A DNA stretch of 49,953 bases. It comes from Rhodospirillales bacterium. GTDB taxonomy: Bacteria; Pseudomonadota; Alphaproteobacteria; Rhodospirillales; Casp-alpha2. Every line of letters starts with the position of its first letter. Position 1 is the stretch's first letter. A program made the position numbers and the translations under genes. Location: contig JAGLED010000018.1 of the NCBI GenBank assembly GCA_023145215.1, forward strand, positions 1 to 49,953, written 5' to 3'. This document shows, in pieces, positions 1-9,953 of this stretch. The notes below the pieces were generated by a model. That model ran no database searches. It was not told where the DNA came from and was given only the letters and a program-made list of their open reading frames with translations.

Positions 1-75
1 CGCCACCCTCTCCCCAGGGAGAGGGTTGGTTCGGCTTGAGTTCCCTCTCCCTTGGGAGAGGGGCAGGGTGAGGGT
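1..75. repeat. Family A dispersed repeat, truncated by the window edge
   Basis: Two inverted pairs of the form CCCTCTCCC / GGGAGAGGG are followed by GGGTGAGGG, the closing arm of the family. Near-identical blocks recur at 2200-2320, 3741-3848, 33019-33067 and 41398-41509. The left arm lies outside the window. The block is non-coding and probably folds as paired hairpins in RNA. Its role, whether as terminator, 3' end stabiliser or passive repeat, is inferred only. Confidence 0.75.
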
Positions 76-103
76 TAACCCTCCACCCTTTGATCATTTC
101 CTT

Positions 104-131
104 CGTCATTCCCGCGCAAGCGGGGATGACG
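104..131. repeat. 28-bp hairpin repeat with GCAA loop just 3' of glyS
   Basis: A 12-bp stem (CGTCAT.CCCGC with its complement, one G-T wobble) closes on the loop GCAA, a GNRA tetraloop. It lies 6 bp beyond the glyS stop codon. The CGTCATTCCCGCG core belongs to a type of short dispersed repeat found in many proteobacteria. It has no T-run on either side, so it is not a classical terminator, but it could protect the 3' end of the glyQ-glyS message. Confidence 0.7.
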
Positions 132-137
132 GGACTA

Positions 138-2192
138 TTACTTCCCCTCGATCTTCGAGAAATCCGCCACGCCGTCGAGGGCGGAACGGATTCCGTTCAA
201 TAGCTTGAGCCGGTTGACCCTGAGCGCCGCATCGTCGGCGTTCACCGTCACGTCGTCGAAGAATGTGTCGACGGGCGCGCGCAAGCCGGCCAGCGCGTGC
301 ATCGCGGCCACGAAATCTTCCGTCGCGAGCGCCTTTTCAATCGCAGGCGTCGCCTGACCCAACGCATCGGCCAGCGCCTTTTCGGCGTCGTCCGACAGCA
401 GGCCCGGATCGGGCGCATCGCGGTATTCCGCCGCGTCTTTCTTTTCCTCGGCGCGCAGGATGTTGGCGGCGCGCTTGTAGGCGGTGAGCAGGTTTTCGCC
501 GTCTTCCGTTTTGAGGAATGCCTGTAGCGCCTCGACCCGCTTGATCAGGCGCACCAGATCGTCCTCCCCCCCGAGGGCGAACACCGCGTCGATCAGGTCG
601 TGGCGCACGCCCTGCTCGCGCAGGTGTACTTTCAGGCGGTCGGCGAAGAAGGCCATTAGATCTTCGGCGGGGTTATCGCCGATGCCGAGTGTCGCGTGGG
701 CTTCGGCAAACACTTTCGCGAGCGGCAGGCGAATGCCGTTCTCCAGCACGAGGCGGATGATGCCGAGCGCCGCGCGACGGAGCGCATACGGGTCCTTCGA
801 GCCCGTCGGCTTTTCATCGATGGCGAAAAACCCGACCAGCGTGTCGATCTTGTCGGCAAGCGCGACGCAGACGCTGACGGGCTTGGTCGGACAGGCATCG
901 TTCGGCCCCAGCGGCGAGTAATGCTCGGCGATGGCGTCGGCGACGGCAGCGTCCTCGCCGTCGTGCCGCGCGTAATAACGCCCCATGATGCCCTGAAGCT
1001 CGGGGAACTCGCCGACCATGCCGGTCGACAGATCGGCCTTCGCCAGACGCGCGGCAGATCGGACCTTGTCCTTGTCGGCTTCCGGCACGAACGTCGTCAG
1101 CGTCGCCGCCAGCGACTGCATACGGTCGACTTTTTCATCCAGCGTGCCGAGCTTGGCGTGGAACACCCGGTCCTTGAGCGCCGGGGCGCGAGAGGCCAGC
1201 GTCTCGGCGCGATCCTGATCCCAGAAGAACTTGGCGTCGGACAGGCGCGCCCTTAAGACACGCTCGTTCCCGGCGACGACCTGTTTACCGCCGTCTTTCG
1301 TTTCGGTATTGGCGACGACGATGAAGCGCGCGGCGAGCTTGCCGTCAGCGCCCAGCGTCGAGAAGTACTTCTGGTGCGACCGCATGGAGGTCGAGAGCAC
1401 TTCGTCGGGGAGTTCCATGAACTGATCGTCGATGGTGCCCATCAGGACGACCGGCCATTCGACGAGGCCCGTGACCTCGTCCAGCAGGCCGGGGTCGTCT
1501 TTCAAAGACAGCCCTTCTTTCTCGCACAGCGCCTTCGCGTCGGCCTCGATCTTCTCGCGGCGCTCGGCCGGGTCGAACATGACCTTGGCGGCGCGCAATT
1601 TGGATTTGTAATCGGCGAAGTCCGTGACCGTGATCGCACCGGGCGCGAGGAAGCGGTGGCCGACGGTCTTATTCGACGCCGTCACCTCGCCCAGCGTCAC
1701 GGCTATCGTATCGCCGCCGAATACACAGACCATCGAATGTACCGGACGCACCCAGCGCCCGGGGTACGTCGCCCAGCGCATGGATTTGGGCCACGGCAGA
1801 TCGCCCATCGCCTTCGACAGCAGGCCCGGCAGAACATCTTTCGTCTCTGCCCCCTTGGTATCGACCAGCGCGAAGAAGAACGTGCCCTTGGGAGTCTCGC
1901 GCTCCTCGATCTTGGCACCTTCGGGGAGCGAGCCCTTGAAGCCGTTGATGGCCTGTTCGGGCGCATTCACATTCGGACCGCGGCGTTCTTCGGCGACGTC
2001 CGGCTGCTTTTCCGGCAAGCCATCGACGATGAGGGCCAAGCGGCGCGGCGTCACATATGATTCCGCTGACGTGAATTCCAGCCCGGCCGCCTTGAGGCCG
2101 TCCGTCACCAGCCGCTTCAGGTCATCGGCCGCGCGCGCCTGCATGCGGGCCGGGATTTCTTCGGACAGGATTTCGAGAAGCAACTCAGGCAT
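138..2192 (-). CDS. glyS: Glycyl-tRNA synthetase, beta subunit
   Basis: This is the beta chain of the bacterial alpha2-beta2 glycyl-tRNA synthetase, which charges tRNA-Gly in the cytoplasm. The 684-residue product opens with [17 protein letters not shown], the conserved GlyS start, and carries the family blocks around [16 protein letters not shown] and the HD-like region [21 protein letters not shown]. An in-frame ATG 99 bp upstream is rejected because the extra residues are translated repeat sequence. The partner glyQ lies upstream on the same strand. The 135-bp gap between them is almost filled by a family A repeat, so the two are probably co-transcribed across it. The length is normal for the family and no defect is seen. 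Confidence 0.97.
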   Translation of the reverse strand: MPELLLEILSEEIPARMQARAADDLKRLVTDGLKAAGLEFTSAESYVTPRRLALIVDGLPEKQPDVAEERRGPNVNAPEQAINGFKGSLPEGAKIEERETPKGTFFFALVDTKGAETKDVLPGLLSKAMGDLPWPKSMRWATYPGRWVRPVHSMVCVFGGDTIAVTLGEVTASNKTVGHRFLAPGAITVTDFADYKSKLRAAKVMFDPAERREKIEADAKALCEKEGLSLKDDPGLLDEVTGLVEWPVVLMGTIDDQFMELPDEVLSTSMRSHQKYFSTLGADGKLAARFIVVANTETKDGGKQVVAGNERVLRARLSDAKFFWDQDRAETLASRAPALKDRVFHAKLGTLDEKVDRMQSLAATLTTFVPEADKDKVRSAARLAKADLSTGMVGEFPELQGIMGRYYARHDGEDAAVADAIAEHYSPLGPNDACPTKPVSVCVALADKIDTLVGFFAIDEKPTGSKDPYALRRAALGIIRLVLENGIRLPLAKVFAEAHATLGIGDNPAEDLMAFFADRLKVHLREQGVRHDLIDAVFALGGEDDLVRLIKRVEALQAFLKTEDGENLLTAYKRAANILRAEEKKDAAEYRDAPDPGLLSDDAEKALADALGQATPAIEKALATEDFVAAMHALAGLRAPVDTFFDDVTVNADDAALRVNRLKLLNGIRSALDGVADFSKIEGK

Positions 2193-2199
2193 GGGACAT

Positions 2200-2320
2200 C
2201 CCCTCACCCGGCGCTTCGCGCCACCCTCTCCCCAGGGAGAGGGATACTGCGGCATACCTGCCCTCTCCCACCGGGAGAGGGAGGGACCCATGAGGGCAAG
2301 CGAATGGGAGGGTGAGGGGC
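2200..2320. repeat. Family A repeat between glyQ and glyS
   Basis: This is a complete copy. Outer arms CCCCTCACCC and GGGTGAGGGG enclose two inner pairs of CCCTCTCCC / GGGAGAGGG type. It fills the glyQ-glyS spacer, ending 7 bp from the glyQ stop codon and 7 bp from the glyS start codon. Transcripts in either direction could form a long imperfect hairpin. No T-run follows the arms. Confidence 0.85.
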
Positions 2321-2327
2321 GCGTTCA

Positions 2328-3245
2328 TCAAGATCCCTCCTCGCCCAGTTTCTGCGCCATCCACGCGTCGGCGCAGCCCTTGGCCAGCGCGCGGACGCGG
2401 CCGATGTAGGCCTGGCGTTCGGTGACCGAGATCACGCCCCGCGCGTCGAGAAGATTGAACAGGTGCGACGCCTTCAGACACTGATCATAGGCGGGCAGCA
2501 CAAGCTCCTTGTTGGCACCCGCGTCGAGCACCGCTTTGCATTCGGCTTCCGCGTCCTCGAAGTGCTTGCGCACCATGTCGGTGTTGGCGTGTTCGAAGTT
2601 GTAGGTGGAGTATTCGACCTCGGCGCGGTGGAACACGTCGCCGTAAGTCTTGCCGCCCTTCGATTTGTCGATGCCGTCCCAATCCAGATCGTAGACGTTC
2701 TCGACCCCCTGCACGTACATCGCCAGGCGTTCGAGGCCATACGTCAATTCGACCGGCACCGGGTTGCAGTCGTAGCCACCGACTTGCTGGAAATAGGTGA
2801 ACTGCGTCACCTCCATTCCGTCGCACCAGACTTCCCAACCAAGGCCCCAAGCACCCAGCGTCGGGCTTTCCCAGTCGTCCTCGACGAAACGGATATCGTG
2901 CATGTCGGGATCGATGCCGAGCACGCGCAGACTCTCCAGATAGAGTTCCTGGATATTCGCCGGCGAGGGCTTCATCAGCACCTGATACTGGTAATAGTGT
3001 TGCAGCCGGTTCGGGTTCTCGCCGTACCGCCCGTCGGTCGGGCGGCGAGACGGCTGCACGTAGGCGCAATTCCAAACATCGTCGGGGCGGCCCAGCGCGC
3101 GCAATGTCGTCGCCGGATGGAACGTCCCCGCACCCACTTCCATATCGAATGGCTGCAGGATCACGCAGCCCTGATCGGCCCAGTAGCCTTGCAGCTTCAG
3201 GATCAGGTTCTGGAAGCAGGTTTGTTTATCCGGTGCGTTCGCCAT
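2328..3245 (-). CDS. glyQ: Glycyl-tRNA synthetase, alpha subunit
   Basis: GlyQ is the catalytic chain that activates glycine and partners GlyS. The 305-residue product has the hallmark blocks [53 protein letters not shown] and [18 protein letters not shown], in the usual order. The start [10 protein letters not shown] was chosen because the family alignment begins there; 21 more codons upstream are open but look non-coding. It is followed by glyS on the same strand. Its length is typical of the family. Confidence 0.97.
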   Translation of the reverse strand: MANAPDKQTCFQNLILKLQGYWADQGCVILQPFDMEVGAGTFHPATTLRALGRPDDVWNCAYVQPSRRPTDGRYGENPNRLQHYYQYQVLMKPSPANIQELYLESLRVLGIDPDMHDIRFVEDDWESPTLGAWGLGWEVWCDGMEVTQFTYFQQVGGYDCNPVPVELTYGLERLAMYVQGVENVYDLDWDGIDKSKGGKTYGDVFHRAEVEYSTYNFEHANTDMVRKHFEDAEAECKAVLDAGANKELVLPAYDQCLKASHLFNLLDARGVISVTERQAYIGRVRALAKGCADAWMAQKLGEEGS

Positions 3246-3329
3246 CGATGGGGTGTTCGGCTCCGTTTCGGTGCGCCGCAACATACGGTCCGGGGGGCCG
3301 TTGATCAAGGATTAGGGGCAGTTAAATTA

Positions 3330-3424
3330 TCCTTCGAGACGCGCCTGCGGCGCGCCTCAGGATGAGGTCGTGGTCGCGTCCTCATGCTGAGGAGCACGCC
3401 CCGCGTGCGTCTCGAAGTATGAGG
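3330..3424. repeat. Family B dispersed repeat
   Basis: The outer arms CCTTCGAGACGC and GCGTCTCGAAG enclose CCTCAGGATGAGG and CCTCATGCTGAGGAGC. The same architecture recurs at 12119-12231. This copy ends 8 bp from the stop codon of the zinc-ribbon gene at 3433. It can fold as a long hairpin in RNA. Repeats of this form are widespread between genes in Alphaproteobacteria. The function is unknown. Confidence 0.8.
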
Positions 3425-3432
3425 GCGGTCTC

Positions 3433-3690
3433 TCAGCCCGGATAGGGGCAGTCCTTGCGCCCGCAGGACTTGGCGCCCGTGCTGGCGACAAAGGCGTCGC
3501 AGACCGTGCAGCGAACCATGTCCTCGACCGGGTCGGCCGAGCCCTGCGTCTCGGCGCGGGCCTCGCGGACCTTTTCGTGGCGCTTTTTGTCCTGCACTTC
3601 CTGGCGGCGCTGCAGGTACTTGAAGCCCTGCCACACGCCGAAAATGATCAGCGCCAGAATCAGCAGTTTGGGGAGTGAAAATCCGAACAT
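3433..3690 (-). CDS. Small membrane protein with C-terminal zinc-ribbon-like motif
   Basis: The product has 85 residues. Residues 1-24 form one hydrophobic segment (MFGFSLPKLLILALIIFGVW) followed by a charged stretch, so it is probably a single-pass inner-membrane protein. The tail carries C-x2-C-x11-C-x4-C (CTVC, then CGRKDC), a likely metal-binding knuckle, and ends CPYPG. The layout resembles small PP0621-like proteins, but I cannot assign a family firmly. It lies upstream of glyQ on the same strand with a family B repeat between them. No function is proposed. Confidence 0.8.
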   Translation of the reverse strand: MFGFSLPKLLILALIIFGVWQGFKYLQRRQEVQDKKRHEKVREARAETQGSADPVEDMVRCTVCDAFVASTGAKSCGRKDCPYPG

Positions 3691-3740
3691 CCGCTGTTTT
3701 ACGTGTCCTAACGATTCGCGGTCAAGGAAATCCCCTGTTT

Positions 3741-3848
3741 CCCCTCATCCTGTCCTTCTCCCGAGGGAGAAGGAACTCTCGCAAAACCACACCTCTCCCC
3801 TGGGAGAGGGAGGGGCCCGCACGCGCCAGCGTGCGGGAGGGTGAGGGG
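3741..3848. repeat. Family A repeat abutting the putA stop codon
   Basis: The outer arms CCCCTCATCC and GGGTGAGGGG surround CTTCTCCCGAGGGAGAAG, CCTCTCCCCTGGGAGAGG and a CCCGCACGCGCCAGCGTGCGGG hairpin. It ends one base before the putA stop codon at 3850. A transcript leaving putA would fold it at once. Confidence 0.85.
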
Positions 3849-3849
3849 C

Positions 3850-6800
3850 CTACCCCTCGCCGGGCAGGCTCGATGAGCCGTCACCGATCGACAGCAGCGA
3901 CGCGTTGCCGCCCGACGCGGTCGTGTCGATGGACAGCGAGCGCTCATGCACGAAGCGATGCAGGTAGTGCGGGCTTCCCGCCAATGGCTGACCGGCGCCG
4001 ATGTCGTCGACCGGATTTTCGCGGAACGGAATGACCGGCCGGATCGCCGCATCGGATCCCGCCAGCACGGCGCTGATCTCAGAAACGAGATCGACCGGCC
4101 CGGCGACGGCGATGGCTTCCAGTCCCTTGAGGGCGACCAGATCGCCGATAGACGCGTCCTTGCCCGCCGATACCGCCGCGATGCAGCCTTTATCGACGCC
4201 CGCGCCGGTGAACATCTTCACCACCGCATCGGCAATGTCCGTGTCCGGATACCAGACAGCGGCGGCGTTACCGGTCGCGAGCGCGGCGCCGGTTTCGGCG
4301 ATGAGCGCCGCAACGCTCCCCGCGCCGCCGGACGCGATACACAGGACCGGGCCACGGGCGCTCAGGCTAAGCTCGTTCCGCTCCCCGGTCGGGCCCGGCA
4401 GTGTCTGGGGGTCCGCGAATTCAGCATCGACGTGCGCGGCATAGGCCCTGAGATACGCCGCCGCGCGTGCCGCGTCCGCGTCCGTGCCCCCCTTCAGGCC
4501 CTTGTCTTCCAGTTTTTCGGCCACGTCCTCGATGATGTCGCAGCGCTGCTCGACATCCATCGACCATGTATCCATACCGTCCAGCAGCTTGCCGAGCGCG
4601 GTCCGGTCGATACAGCTTTCGTCGAGCGAAAGATTGTCATACGCGGGCGCATCGGCGGCATCGCCGGTTTCCGAGACGAACCTGTGCAGATAATCCGGTC
4701 CGCCCGCCTTGGGTCCGGTGCCGGAAAGCCCCTGCCCGCCGAACGGCTGCACGCCGACGATGGCGCCGATCTGGTTGCGGTTCACGTACGTGTTGCCGAC
4801 CCTGGCGGCGGCGAAGACACGGCGCCAGTTGTCGTCGATGCGGGTGTGTACCCCCATCGTCAGGCCGTAGCCGGTGGCATTGATCGTCTCGACGACCTTT
4901 TCAAGCTTATCGGATTTGAAGCGCACCACGTGAAGGACCGGTCCGAAGACTTCGCGCTGAAGCTGGCTGAGGCTTTCGATCTCGAACGCGGCGGGCGTCA
5001 CGAACGAGCCGTTTTCGGTGCCCGCGCCCAGTTTGGTCCGCATGATCTCATTGCCCTCGCCTAGCATCCGCTTGATGTGGCCGTTCAGCATGTCCTGCGC
5101 TTCGGTATCGATCACCGGCCCGACGTCGGTCGAGATGAAGGCCGGATCGGAAACCGTCAGTTCCTCCATCGCCCCCGCGACCATCTTGATCGTCCGTTCG
5201 GCAACATCGTCCTGCACGAACATGACGCGGAGCGCCGAGCAACGCTGCCCCGCACTCTGGAACGACGACATCATGACGTCGCGGGTGACCTGCTCGGTCA
5301 GTGCGGTGGAATCGACGATCATCGCGTTCTGGCCGCCGGTTTCGGCGATCAGCGGCGGCAACTTGCCGGACCGGCTTGAAAGCGTCCTGTTGATGATGCG
5401 CGCGACCTCGGTCGAGCCGGTGAAGCACACACCGCCGATGCGTTCGTCTTTGACCAGCGCCGCGCCGACACGCGCGCCGTCGCCGGGCAACAGATGCAGC
5501 ACGTCCGCCGGAATACCCGCCTGGTGCAGCAGTTTCACCGCTTCGGCGGCGATGACGGGTGTCTGTTCGGCGGGTTTCGCCAGCACCGCATTGCCCGCGG
5601 CGAGGGCCGCCGTGACCTGCCCGCAGAAGATCGCGAACGGGAAGTTCCAGGGCGAGATGCAGGTAAAGACCCGCCCGCCGGTCATCTCGATGACGCGGCC
5701 GCCGGTATCCGGGGCACGGAGCCTGACCCCCTGGCCGATGTCTTCGCGCGCCCGGATCGCGTAATAGCGGCAGAAGTCGACGGCTTCCCTGATTTCGGCG
5801 ACACCGTCGAGGATCGTCTTGCCCGCTTCGGCGGTGCAAAGCGCCATCAGCCGGGGCATTTCCTGTTCCATCAGATCGGCGGCACGCTCAAGACACTGCG
5901 CGCGCTCATCCGCCGATCTCGACGCCCAGCCGGGGGCGGCCTTTGACGCCGACGCGATGGCTCGCTCGATATCCTTGTCGGTCGCTTCGGATGCCGTGCC
6001 GATGCGCAAGCCGTGATTCTGCGGGGAGAGCACGTCGCGGGACTGCTCGCCGTCCAGGTCCTTGCCATCGACGATGGGGCCGGCCCGCCATTCGGTCTCG
6101 TAGATCTTCGGCATGCCGTCGGCGAGATCGCGCAACTGGGCGCGGTCCGACAGATCCATGCCCCTGGCGTTGGGCCGGGACGCGCCATAGATATCGCGCG
6201 GCATCGGTATGCGCGGGTGCGGCTTGTGGGCATAGCCCTTCACCTGGGCAATCGGGTCGGCGATGATTTCGGCGACCGGGGTTTCGGCATCCTGCACGCG
6301 ATTGACGAATGACGAGTTGGCGCCGTTTTCCAAAAGCCTGCGCACCAGATACGCCAGCAGGTCCTCGTGCTGGCCGACCGGCGCATAGATGCGGCACCCG
6401 GTGCCGACCTTGTCGCCTTCGATGGCCTGTTCGTATAGCTCCTCGCCCATTCCGTGCAGCCGCTGGAATTCAAAATCCCGGTTGTTGCCGGCGAAGTTGA
6501 GGACGGCGGAAATCGAGTGCGCGTTATGGGTCGCGAGTTGCGGATAAAAGACGTCCGTGTTCTGGAACAGCTTTCGGGCGCAGGCGAGGTACGAAACGTC
6601 CGTGTTCGCTTTGCGCGTATAGACGGGATAGCCCTTGAGCCCCAGTTCCTGCGCGCGCTTGATTTCCATATCCCAGTACGCGCCTTTGACGAGCCGCACC
6701 ATCAGGCGGCGCTCGTGCTTTTTGCACATGTCTGCGAGGTAATCCAAAACAAAGGGCGCACGCTTCTGATAGGCCTGCACGACCACACCGAAGCCCTGCC

Positions 6801-7809
6801 AGTCCTTCAGGTCCGGATCGCCGGAGATCGCTTCGATGCAGTCCAAAGACAGATCGAGCCGGTCGGCTTCTTCCGCATCGATGTTGAGGCCGATGTCGTA
6901 TTTGGCGGCGTCCAGGCAAAGGGCGCGGAGACGCGGCACCAGTTCGTCCATCACGCGCCCGACATGACCCAATTCGTATCTGGGATGCAGGGCCGACAGC
7001 TTGACCGAAATGCCGGGCCCTTTGTAGGGCCCGCGGCCGTCGGCGGTTTCGCCGATCTTTTGAATGGCTGTTTTATAGGCCTGGAAGTAGCGCTTGGCGT
7101 CGTCCATCGTGCGCGCGGCTTCGCCCAGCATATCGTAGGAATAGCTGTAACCCCGCTTTTCCCAGTCCTTCGCCCGCTCCAGCGCTTCTTCGATGGTGCG
7201 GCCCATGACGAACTGTTTGCCCATCACGCGCATCGCCTGGTTGACGCTTTCGCGCACCACCGGCTCGCCCAGTCTGGCGACGAGACGGCGCACCGCCGCG
7301 TCGGGCGAGCGGCCCTTGTAATTGTGCATGTTGACGACCTGACCGGTCATCATCAGCGCCCAAGTGGATGCGTTGACGAACAGCGACGAAGAATGGCCAA
7401 GGTGCTTGCGCCAGTCCGCCGTGCCCAGCTTGTCGCGGATCAGCGCTTCGCGGGTGTCGTCGTCGGGGATGCGCAGCAGCGCCTCAGCGACGCACATCAG
7501 CAACACGCCTTCCTGCGTCGACAGGCCGTATTCGTGCAGGAACGCGTCGATGCCGCCCTTGTGGACGGTCTTGTCGCGGACTGCCTCGACGAGGGTCCGG
7601 GCATAGCTCTCGATACTGCCGAGCGCGTCCGATCCGAGATCCAGGTCGCCCAGCAGCCGCTCCACGCATTCGGTTTCGTCGGCGCGGTAATGAGCGTCGA
7701 TTTCTTCGCGGCCCGGTTTGGTGTGGGTTTCCGCGTTCTTGTAAATCATCGAATTATGCACTTTGCCTGTCCCCGTTCGATCAACGTCCAGCGCTTCGCA
7801 GACAAACAT
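3850..7809 (-). CDS. putA: Bifunctional proline dehydrogenase / P5C dehydrogenase
   Basis: PutA oxidises proline to glutamate: FAD-dependent proline dehydrogenase, then NAD-dependent aldehyde dehydrogenase. The 1319-residue product lacks the N-terminal ribbon-helix-helix domain of autoregulatory PutA. PRODH motifs are visible (SVKLSALHPRYE, DAEEADRLDLSLD, RLVKGAYWDMEIKRAQ, YPQLATHNAHS), then the ALDH half with ISPWNFPFAIF and catalytic Cys at about residue 857 in SAGQRCSALR. The C-terminus carries the extra domain of long PutAs, with YLHRFVHERSLSIDTTASGGNASLLSIG. The start is uncertain: ATG 7809 has a GGGGA 4 nt upstream, while ATG 7749 would remove 20 residues. No putP transporter or regulator is adjacent. 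Confidence 0.96.
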   Translation of the reverse strand: MFVCEALDVDRTGTGKVHNSMIYKNAETHTKPGREEIDAHYRADETECVERLLGDLDLGSDALGSIESYARTLVEAVRDKTVHKGGIDAFLHEYGLSTQEGVLLMCVAEALLRIPDDDTREALIRDKLGTADWRKHLGHSSSLFVNASTWALMMTGQVVNMHNYKGRSPDAAVRRLVARLGEPVVRESVNQAMRVMGKQFVMGRTIEEALERAKDWEKRGYSYSYDMLGEAARTMDDAKRYFQAYKTAIQKIGETADGRGPYKGPGISVKLSALHPRYELGHVGRVMDELVPRLRALCLDAAKYDIGLNIDAEEADRLDLSLDCIEAISGDPDLKDWQGFGVVVQAYQKRAPFVLDYLADMCKKHERRLMVRLVKGAYWDMEIKRAQELGLKGYPVYTRKANTDVSYLACARKLFQNTDVFYPQLATHNAHSISAVLNFAGNNRDFEFQRLHGMGEELYEQAIEGDKVGTGCRIYAPVGQHEDLLAYLVRRLLENGANSSFVNRVQDAETPVAEIIADPIAQVKGYAHKPHPRIPMPRDIYGASRPNARGMDLSDRAQLRDLADGMPKIYETEWRAGPIVDGKDLDGEQSRDVLSPQNHGLRIGTASEATDKDIERAIASASKAAPGWASRSADERAQCLERAADLMEQEMPRLMALCTAEAGKTILDGVAEIREAVDFCRYYAIRAREDIGQGVRLRAPDTGGRVIEMTGGRVFTCISPWNFPFAIFCGQVTAALAAGNAVLAKPAEQTPVIAAEAVKLLHQAGIPADVLHLLPGDGARVGAALVKDERIGGVCFTGSTEVARIINRTLSSRSGKLPPLIAETGGQNAMIVDSTALTEQVTRDVMMSSFQSAGQRCSALRVMFVQDDVAERTIKMVAGAMEELTVSDPAFISTDVGPVIDTEAQDMLNGHIKRMLGEGNEIMRTKLGAGTENGSFVTPAAFEIESLSQLQREVFGPVLHVVRFKSDKLEKVVETINATGYGLTMGVHTRIDDNWRRVFAAARVGNTYVNRNQIGAIVGVQPFGGQGLSGTGPKAGGPDYLHRFVSETGDAADAPAYDNLSLDESCIDRTALGKLLDGMDTWSMDVEQRCDIIEDVAEKLEDKGLKGGTDADAARAAAYLRAYAAHVDAEFADPQTLPGPTGERNELSLSARGPVLCIASGGAGSVAALIAETGAALATGNAAAVWYPDTDIADAVVKMFTGAGVDKGCIAAVSAGKDASIGDLVALKGLEAIAVAGPVDLVSEISAVLAGSDAAIRPVIPFRENPVDDIGAGQPLAGSPHYLHRFVHERSLSIDTTASGGNASLLSIGDGSSSLPGEG

Positions 7810-7938
7810 GATTCCCCAGCAAAGAAAACCAGGAAACCGGCCGATTTCGACGAGATGCAGCGGTTCAGACCGACCGGGTCGCCGGATTCCTAAATGGCGG
7901 CAGCGTCACGGGGCGTTGGGCAGTGGCAATCTGCGGCG

Positions 7939-8364
7939 TCAGACGCCGGCAGCGCCCTCGGCATAATTCTCCAGGAATGCCGCAGTGGGCGGGATCGGCT
8001 TGATGACATCGATCAGCACGCCGTTCGGATCGGCAGTGATGAAATGGCGCTGGCCGAATGCTTCGTCACACAGATCCTTCAGTACCGGCAAGCCGGCCCG
8101 CGTGGCCGACGCATAGACCGCGTCCGGGTCTTCGACTTCGAAATTCAGGATCACGCCTTGGGAGGGTTTGCGCGCAACTTCCGGGACGGTCTCGTGATCG
8201 TATCGCAGGATCGCCAGATTCACGGTTTCGTCGTCGCGCGACTGCAGATGCACATACCAATCGGCCTCGAAAAGCGGCACAAACTGGAAATGTTCGACAT
8301 AGAACCGAGCGGTCGCGGCAACATCGGCAACCTGCAGCACAGGGTAATAACTGGTCGTTTTCAT
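7939..8364 (-). CDS. Glyoxalase/bleomycin-resistance (VOC) family protein
   Basis: The product has 141 residues with the paired beta-alpha-beta-beta-beta modules of the VOC fold: [21 protein letters not shown] at the start, and [15 protein letters not shown] near the end. ATG 8364 is chosen because GAGAGG lies about 10 nt upstream; the open frame extends 26 codons further but into the shared operator region. It is divergent from a TetR regulator 69 bp away, which suggests the regulator controls it. The substrate is unknown. Members of this family include dioxygenases, glyoxalases and drug-binding proteins. Confidence 0.9.
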   Translation of the reverse strand: MKTTSYYPVLQVADVAATARFYVEHFQFVPLFEADWYVHLQSRDDETVNLAILRYDHETVPEVARKPSQGVILNFEVEDPDAVYASATRAGLPVLKDLCDEAFGQRHFITADPNGVLIDVIKPIPPTAAFLENYAEGAAGV

Positions 8365-8390
8365 TGTGTTTGCGCCTCTCTTCAAAAACG

Positions 8391-8434
8391 TACAGTGTGT
8401 ATGTATCGTCATATAAACATACAGGCTGCATGTA
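8391..8434. promoter_or_regulatory. Twin TACA-N7-TGTA operator in the VOC/tetR divergent region
   Basis: Two copies of TACA-N7-TGTA lie at 8391-8405 and 8420-8434, 29 bp apart (about three helical turns), within the 69-bp spacer between divergent genes. The right-hand copy extends to an imperfect 19-bp palindrome, CATACAggctgcATGTATG (8418-8436), which includes the tetR start codon. The pair is the expected layout for TetR autoregulation plus control of the neighbour. Binding itself is inferred. Confidence 0.6.
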
Positions 8435-9036
8435 TGCAACAATCAAATACACCCCGCCCCAACAAAGTCCGGACGGAAACGACGAAGGCCGCGCTCAAGG
8501 CCGCGGCACGGGAACTTTTTCTGGAGAAAGGGTTCAGCGAAACCGGCACGCCCGAGATCGTCCGCCGGGCCAATGTCACCCGGGGCGCCCTTTATCACCA
8601 CTTCGCCGACAAGAAAGCGCTGTTCGAGGAAATCATCGAAGACGAGTGCGCCGCCGTGACCGCGCAGATAGACAAACGCAGCATGGATGGCCTGAGCGCC
8701 CTCGATGCATTGAAGCAGGGCGCCGACGCCTTTATCGAGACGATGGCGAGCGACGGGCGCACCAAGCTGATCCTGATCGAGGCGCCCAACGTGCTCGGCC
8801 GCGACAAACTTCTGGAAATCGAAGACCGGCATACCCGGCGGTCGCTCAAGATCGGCGTGAGCGAAGCGATGAAAGCTGGCCAGCTAAGTCCGCTGCCGCC
8901 GGACGCCCTGATTGAAATTCTGAGTTCGATTTTCGACAGCGCGGCGCTCAACATCGAAGCCGGTATGCCGGCGCAAGACATTACGCGCGTGGTTCACGGG
9001 ATCATCGACGGCCTGACCAAAACGGCCAACACGTAA
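8434..9036 (+). CDS. TetR family transcriptional regulator
   Basis: The product is a 200-residue repressor-type protein. The N-terminal helix-turn-helix is clear: [20 protein letters not shown], then [27 protein letters not shown]. The C-terminal ligand domain is less conserved, as is normal for the family. ATG 8434 fits the family start and lies inside a palindromic operator. It is divergent from the VOC gene, its likely target. The inducer cannot be deduced. Confidence 0.93.
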   Translation: MQQSNTPRPNKVRTETTKAALKAAARELFLEKGFSETGTPEIVRRANVTRGALYHHFADKKALFEEIIEDECAAVTAQIDKRSMDGLSALDALKQGADAFIETMASDGRTKLILIEAPNVLGRDKLLEIEDRHTRRSLKIGVSEAMKAGQLSPLPPDALIEILSSIFDSAALNIEAGMPAQDITRVVHGIIDGLTKTANT

Positions 9037-9060
9037 CCGGACGCAGCCCGCTCGGCGAAA

Positions 9061-9918
9061 CTACATTCGATAGCGGTCCCAGATCAGACGTTCTTCGACG
9101 GCGGCGATCAGCCCGTCGGCCCAGACCGCGGCATCCGGTCCCGCGCTCGATCCGAAGCGGCGCGAGAGCCAGCCCCGGCGTTGCTTGAAGACCGGCATCC
9201 GGACCCGCTCGCCGAAACGCGCGCGAAGCGTATCGCGGATCTCGCCGGTCGCGTCGGCAAGACCCAGATCGACCGCGCGCCGGCCGGTCCAGAACGCCCC
9301 CGAAAACAGGTCGGGATCATCCTTCAAGGCCGTGCCGCGGCGGGACTTCACGTAGTCCCGGAAACTTTCGTGCATGTCGCCCTGGATTTCCTTCAAGCGC
9401 GCCACGTCGGCTTTCTTTTCCGGCATGAATGGGTCCATGAACGATTTCTTATCACCCGCCGTGTGCAGGCGGCGGGTCACGCCGATCTTCTTGATCGCTT
9501 CCGAGAACCCGAGACTCGACGATATCACCCCGATCGAACCGACGATGGAATTGTCGTCGACGACGATTTCGTCCGCCGCGCAGGCCAGCCAGTAACCACC
9601 CGATGCGGCGACATCCTCGCAGAACGCGACGACTTTCTTGTCGTGTTCTTCGGCGAGGGAACGGATGCGCTTGGCGATCAAGGCGGATTGCACCGGCGAG
9701 CCGCCGGGCGAATTGATGACAAGGGCGACGGCGTCGGCGTTCTTGACCTTGAAGGCACGCTCCAGGATTTCGGCAAGGCTTTCGAGGGTCAGGCCCTTTT
9801 TCATCGGCCCCATGTGACCGATCACGCCCTTGAGCGGCACCACCGGCACGATGGGTGGGCGGTCGCCGGTGACGATTTCCTTGATCTTCGGGGTAACGGT
9901 GTCGGATATGAATCCCAT
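9061..9918 (-). CDS. S49 family signal-peptide peptidase-like serine protease
   Basis: The product has 285 residues and is a short SppA/SohB-type peptidase. Nucleophile Ser106 sits in DVAASGGYWLACAAD, and the general-base Lys is probably Lys158 in AGDKKSFMDPF; the 52-residue spacing matches single-domain SppA enzymes. INSPGGSPVQS is the conserved oxyanion loop. There is no clear transmembrane segment at the N-terminus, so it may be cytoplasmic or peripherally bound. It is 35 bp downstream of the methyltransferase gene on the same strand, probably in one operon, and convergent with tetR. Confidence 0.92.
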   Translation of the reverse strand: MGFISDTVTPKIKEIVTGDRPPIVPVVPLKGVIGHMGPMKKGLTLESLAEILERAFKVKNADAVALVINSPGGSPVQSALIAKRIRSLAEEHDKKVVAFCEDVAASGGYWLACAADEIVVDDNSIVGSIGVISSSLGFSEAIKKIGVTRRLHTAGDKKSFMDPFMPEKKADVARLKEIQGDMHESFRDYVKSRRGTALKDDPDLFSGAFWTGRRAVDLGLADATGEIRDTLRARFGERVRMPVFKQRRGWLSRRFGSSAGPDAAVWADGLIAAVEERLIWDRYRM

Positions 9919-9953
9919 CTTGTCGGCTCCTGAGTTGTCCCCCCATGCATAGC

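Noticed and set aside
2463..3365. Rightward frame of 300 codons opposite glyQ
   Set aside because: It is antisense to glyQ; its composition is that of a reverse-complement shadow and no family is recognisable.
6454..7893. Long rightward open frame of 479 codons opposite putA
   Set aside because: It is antisense to the strongly conserved putA frame, has His/Arg/Val-rich composition typical of GC-rich shadow frames, and shows no recognisable domain.
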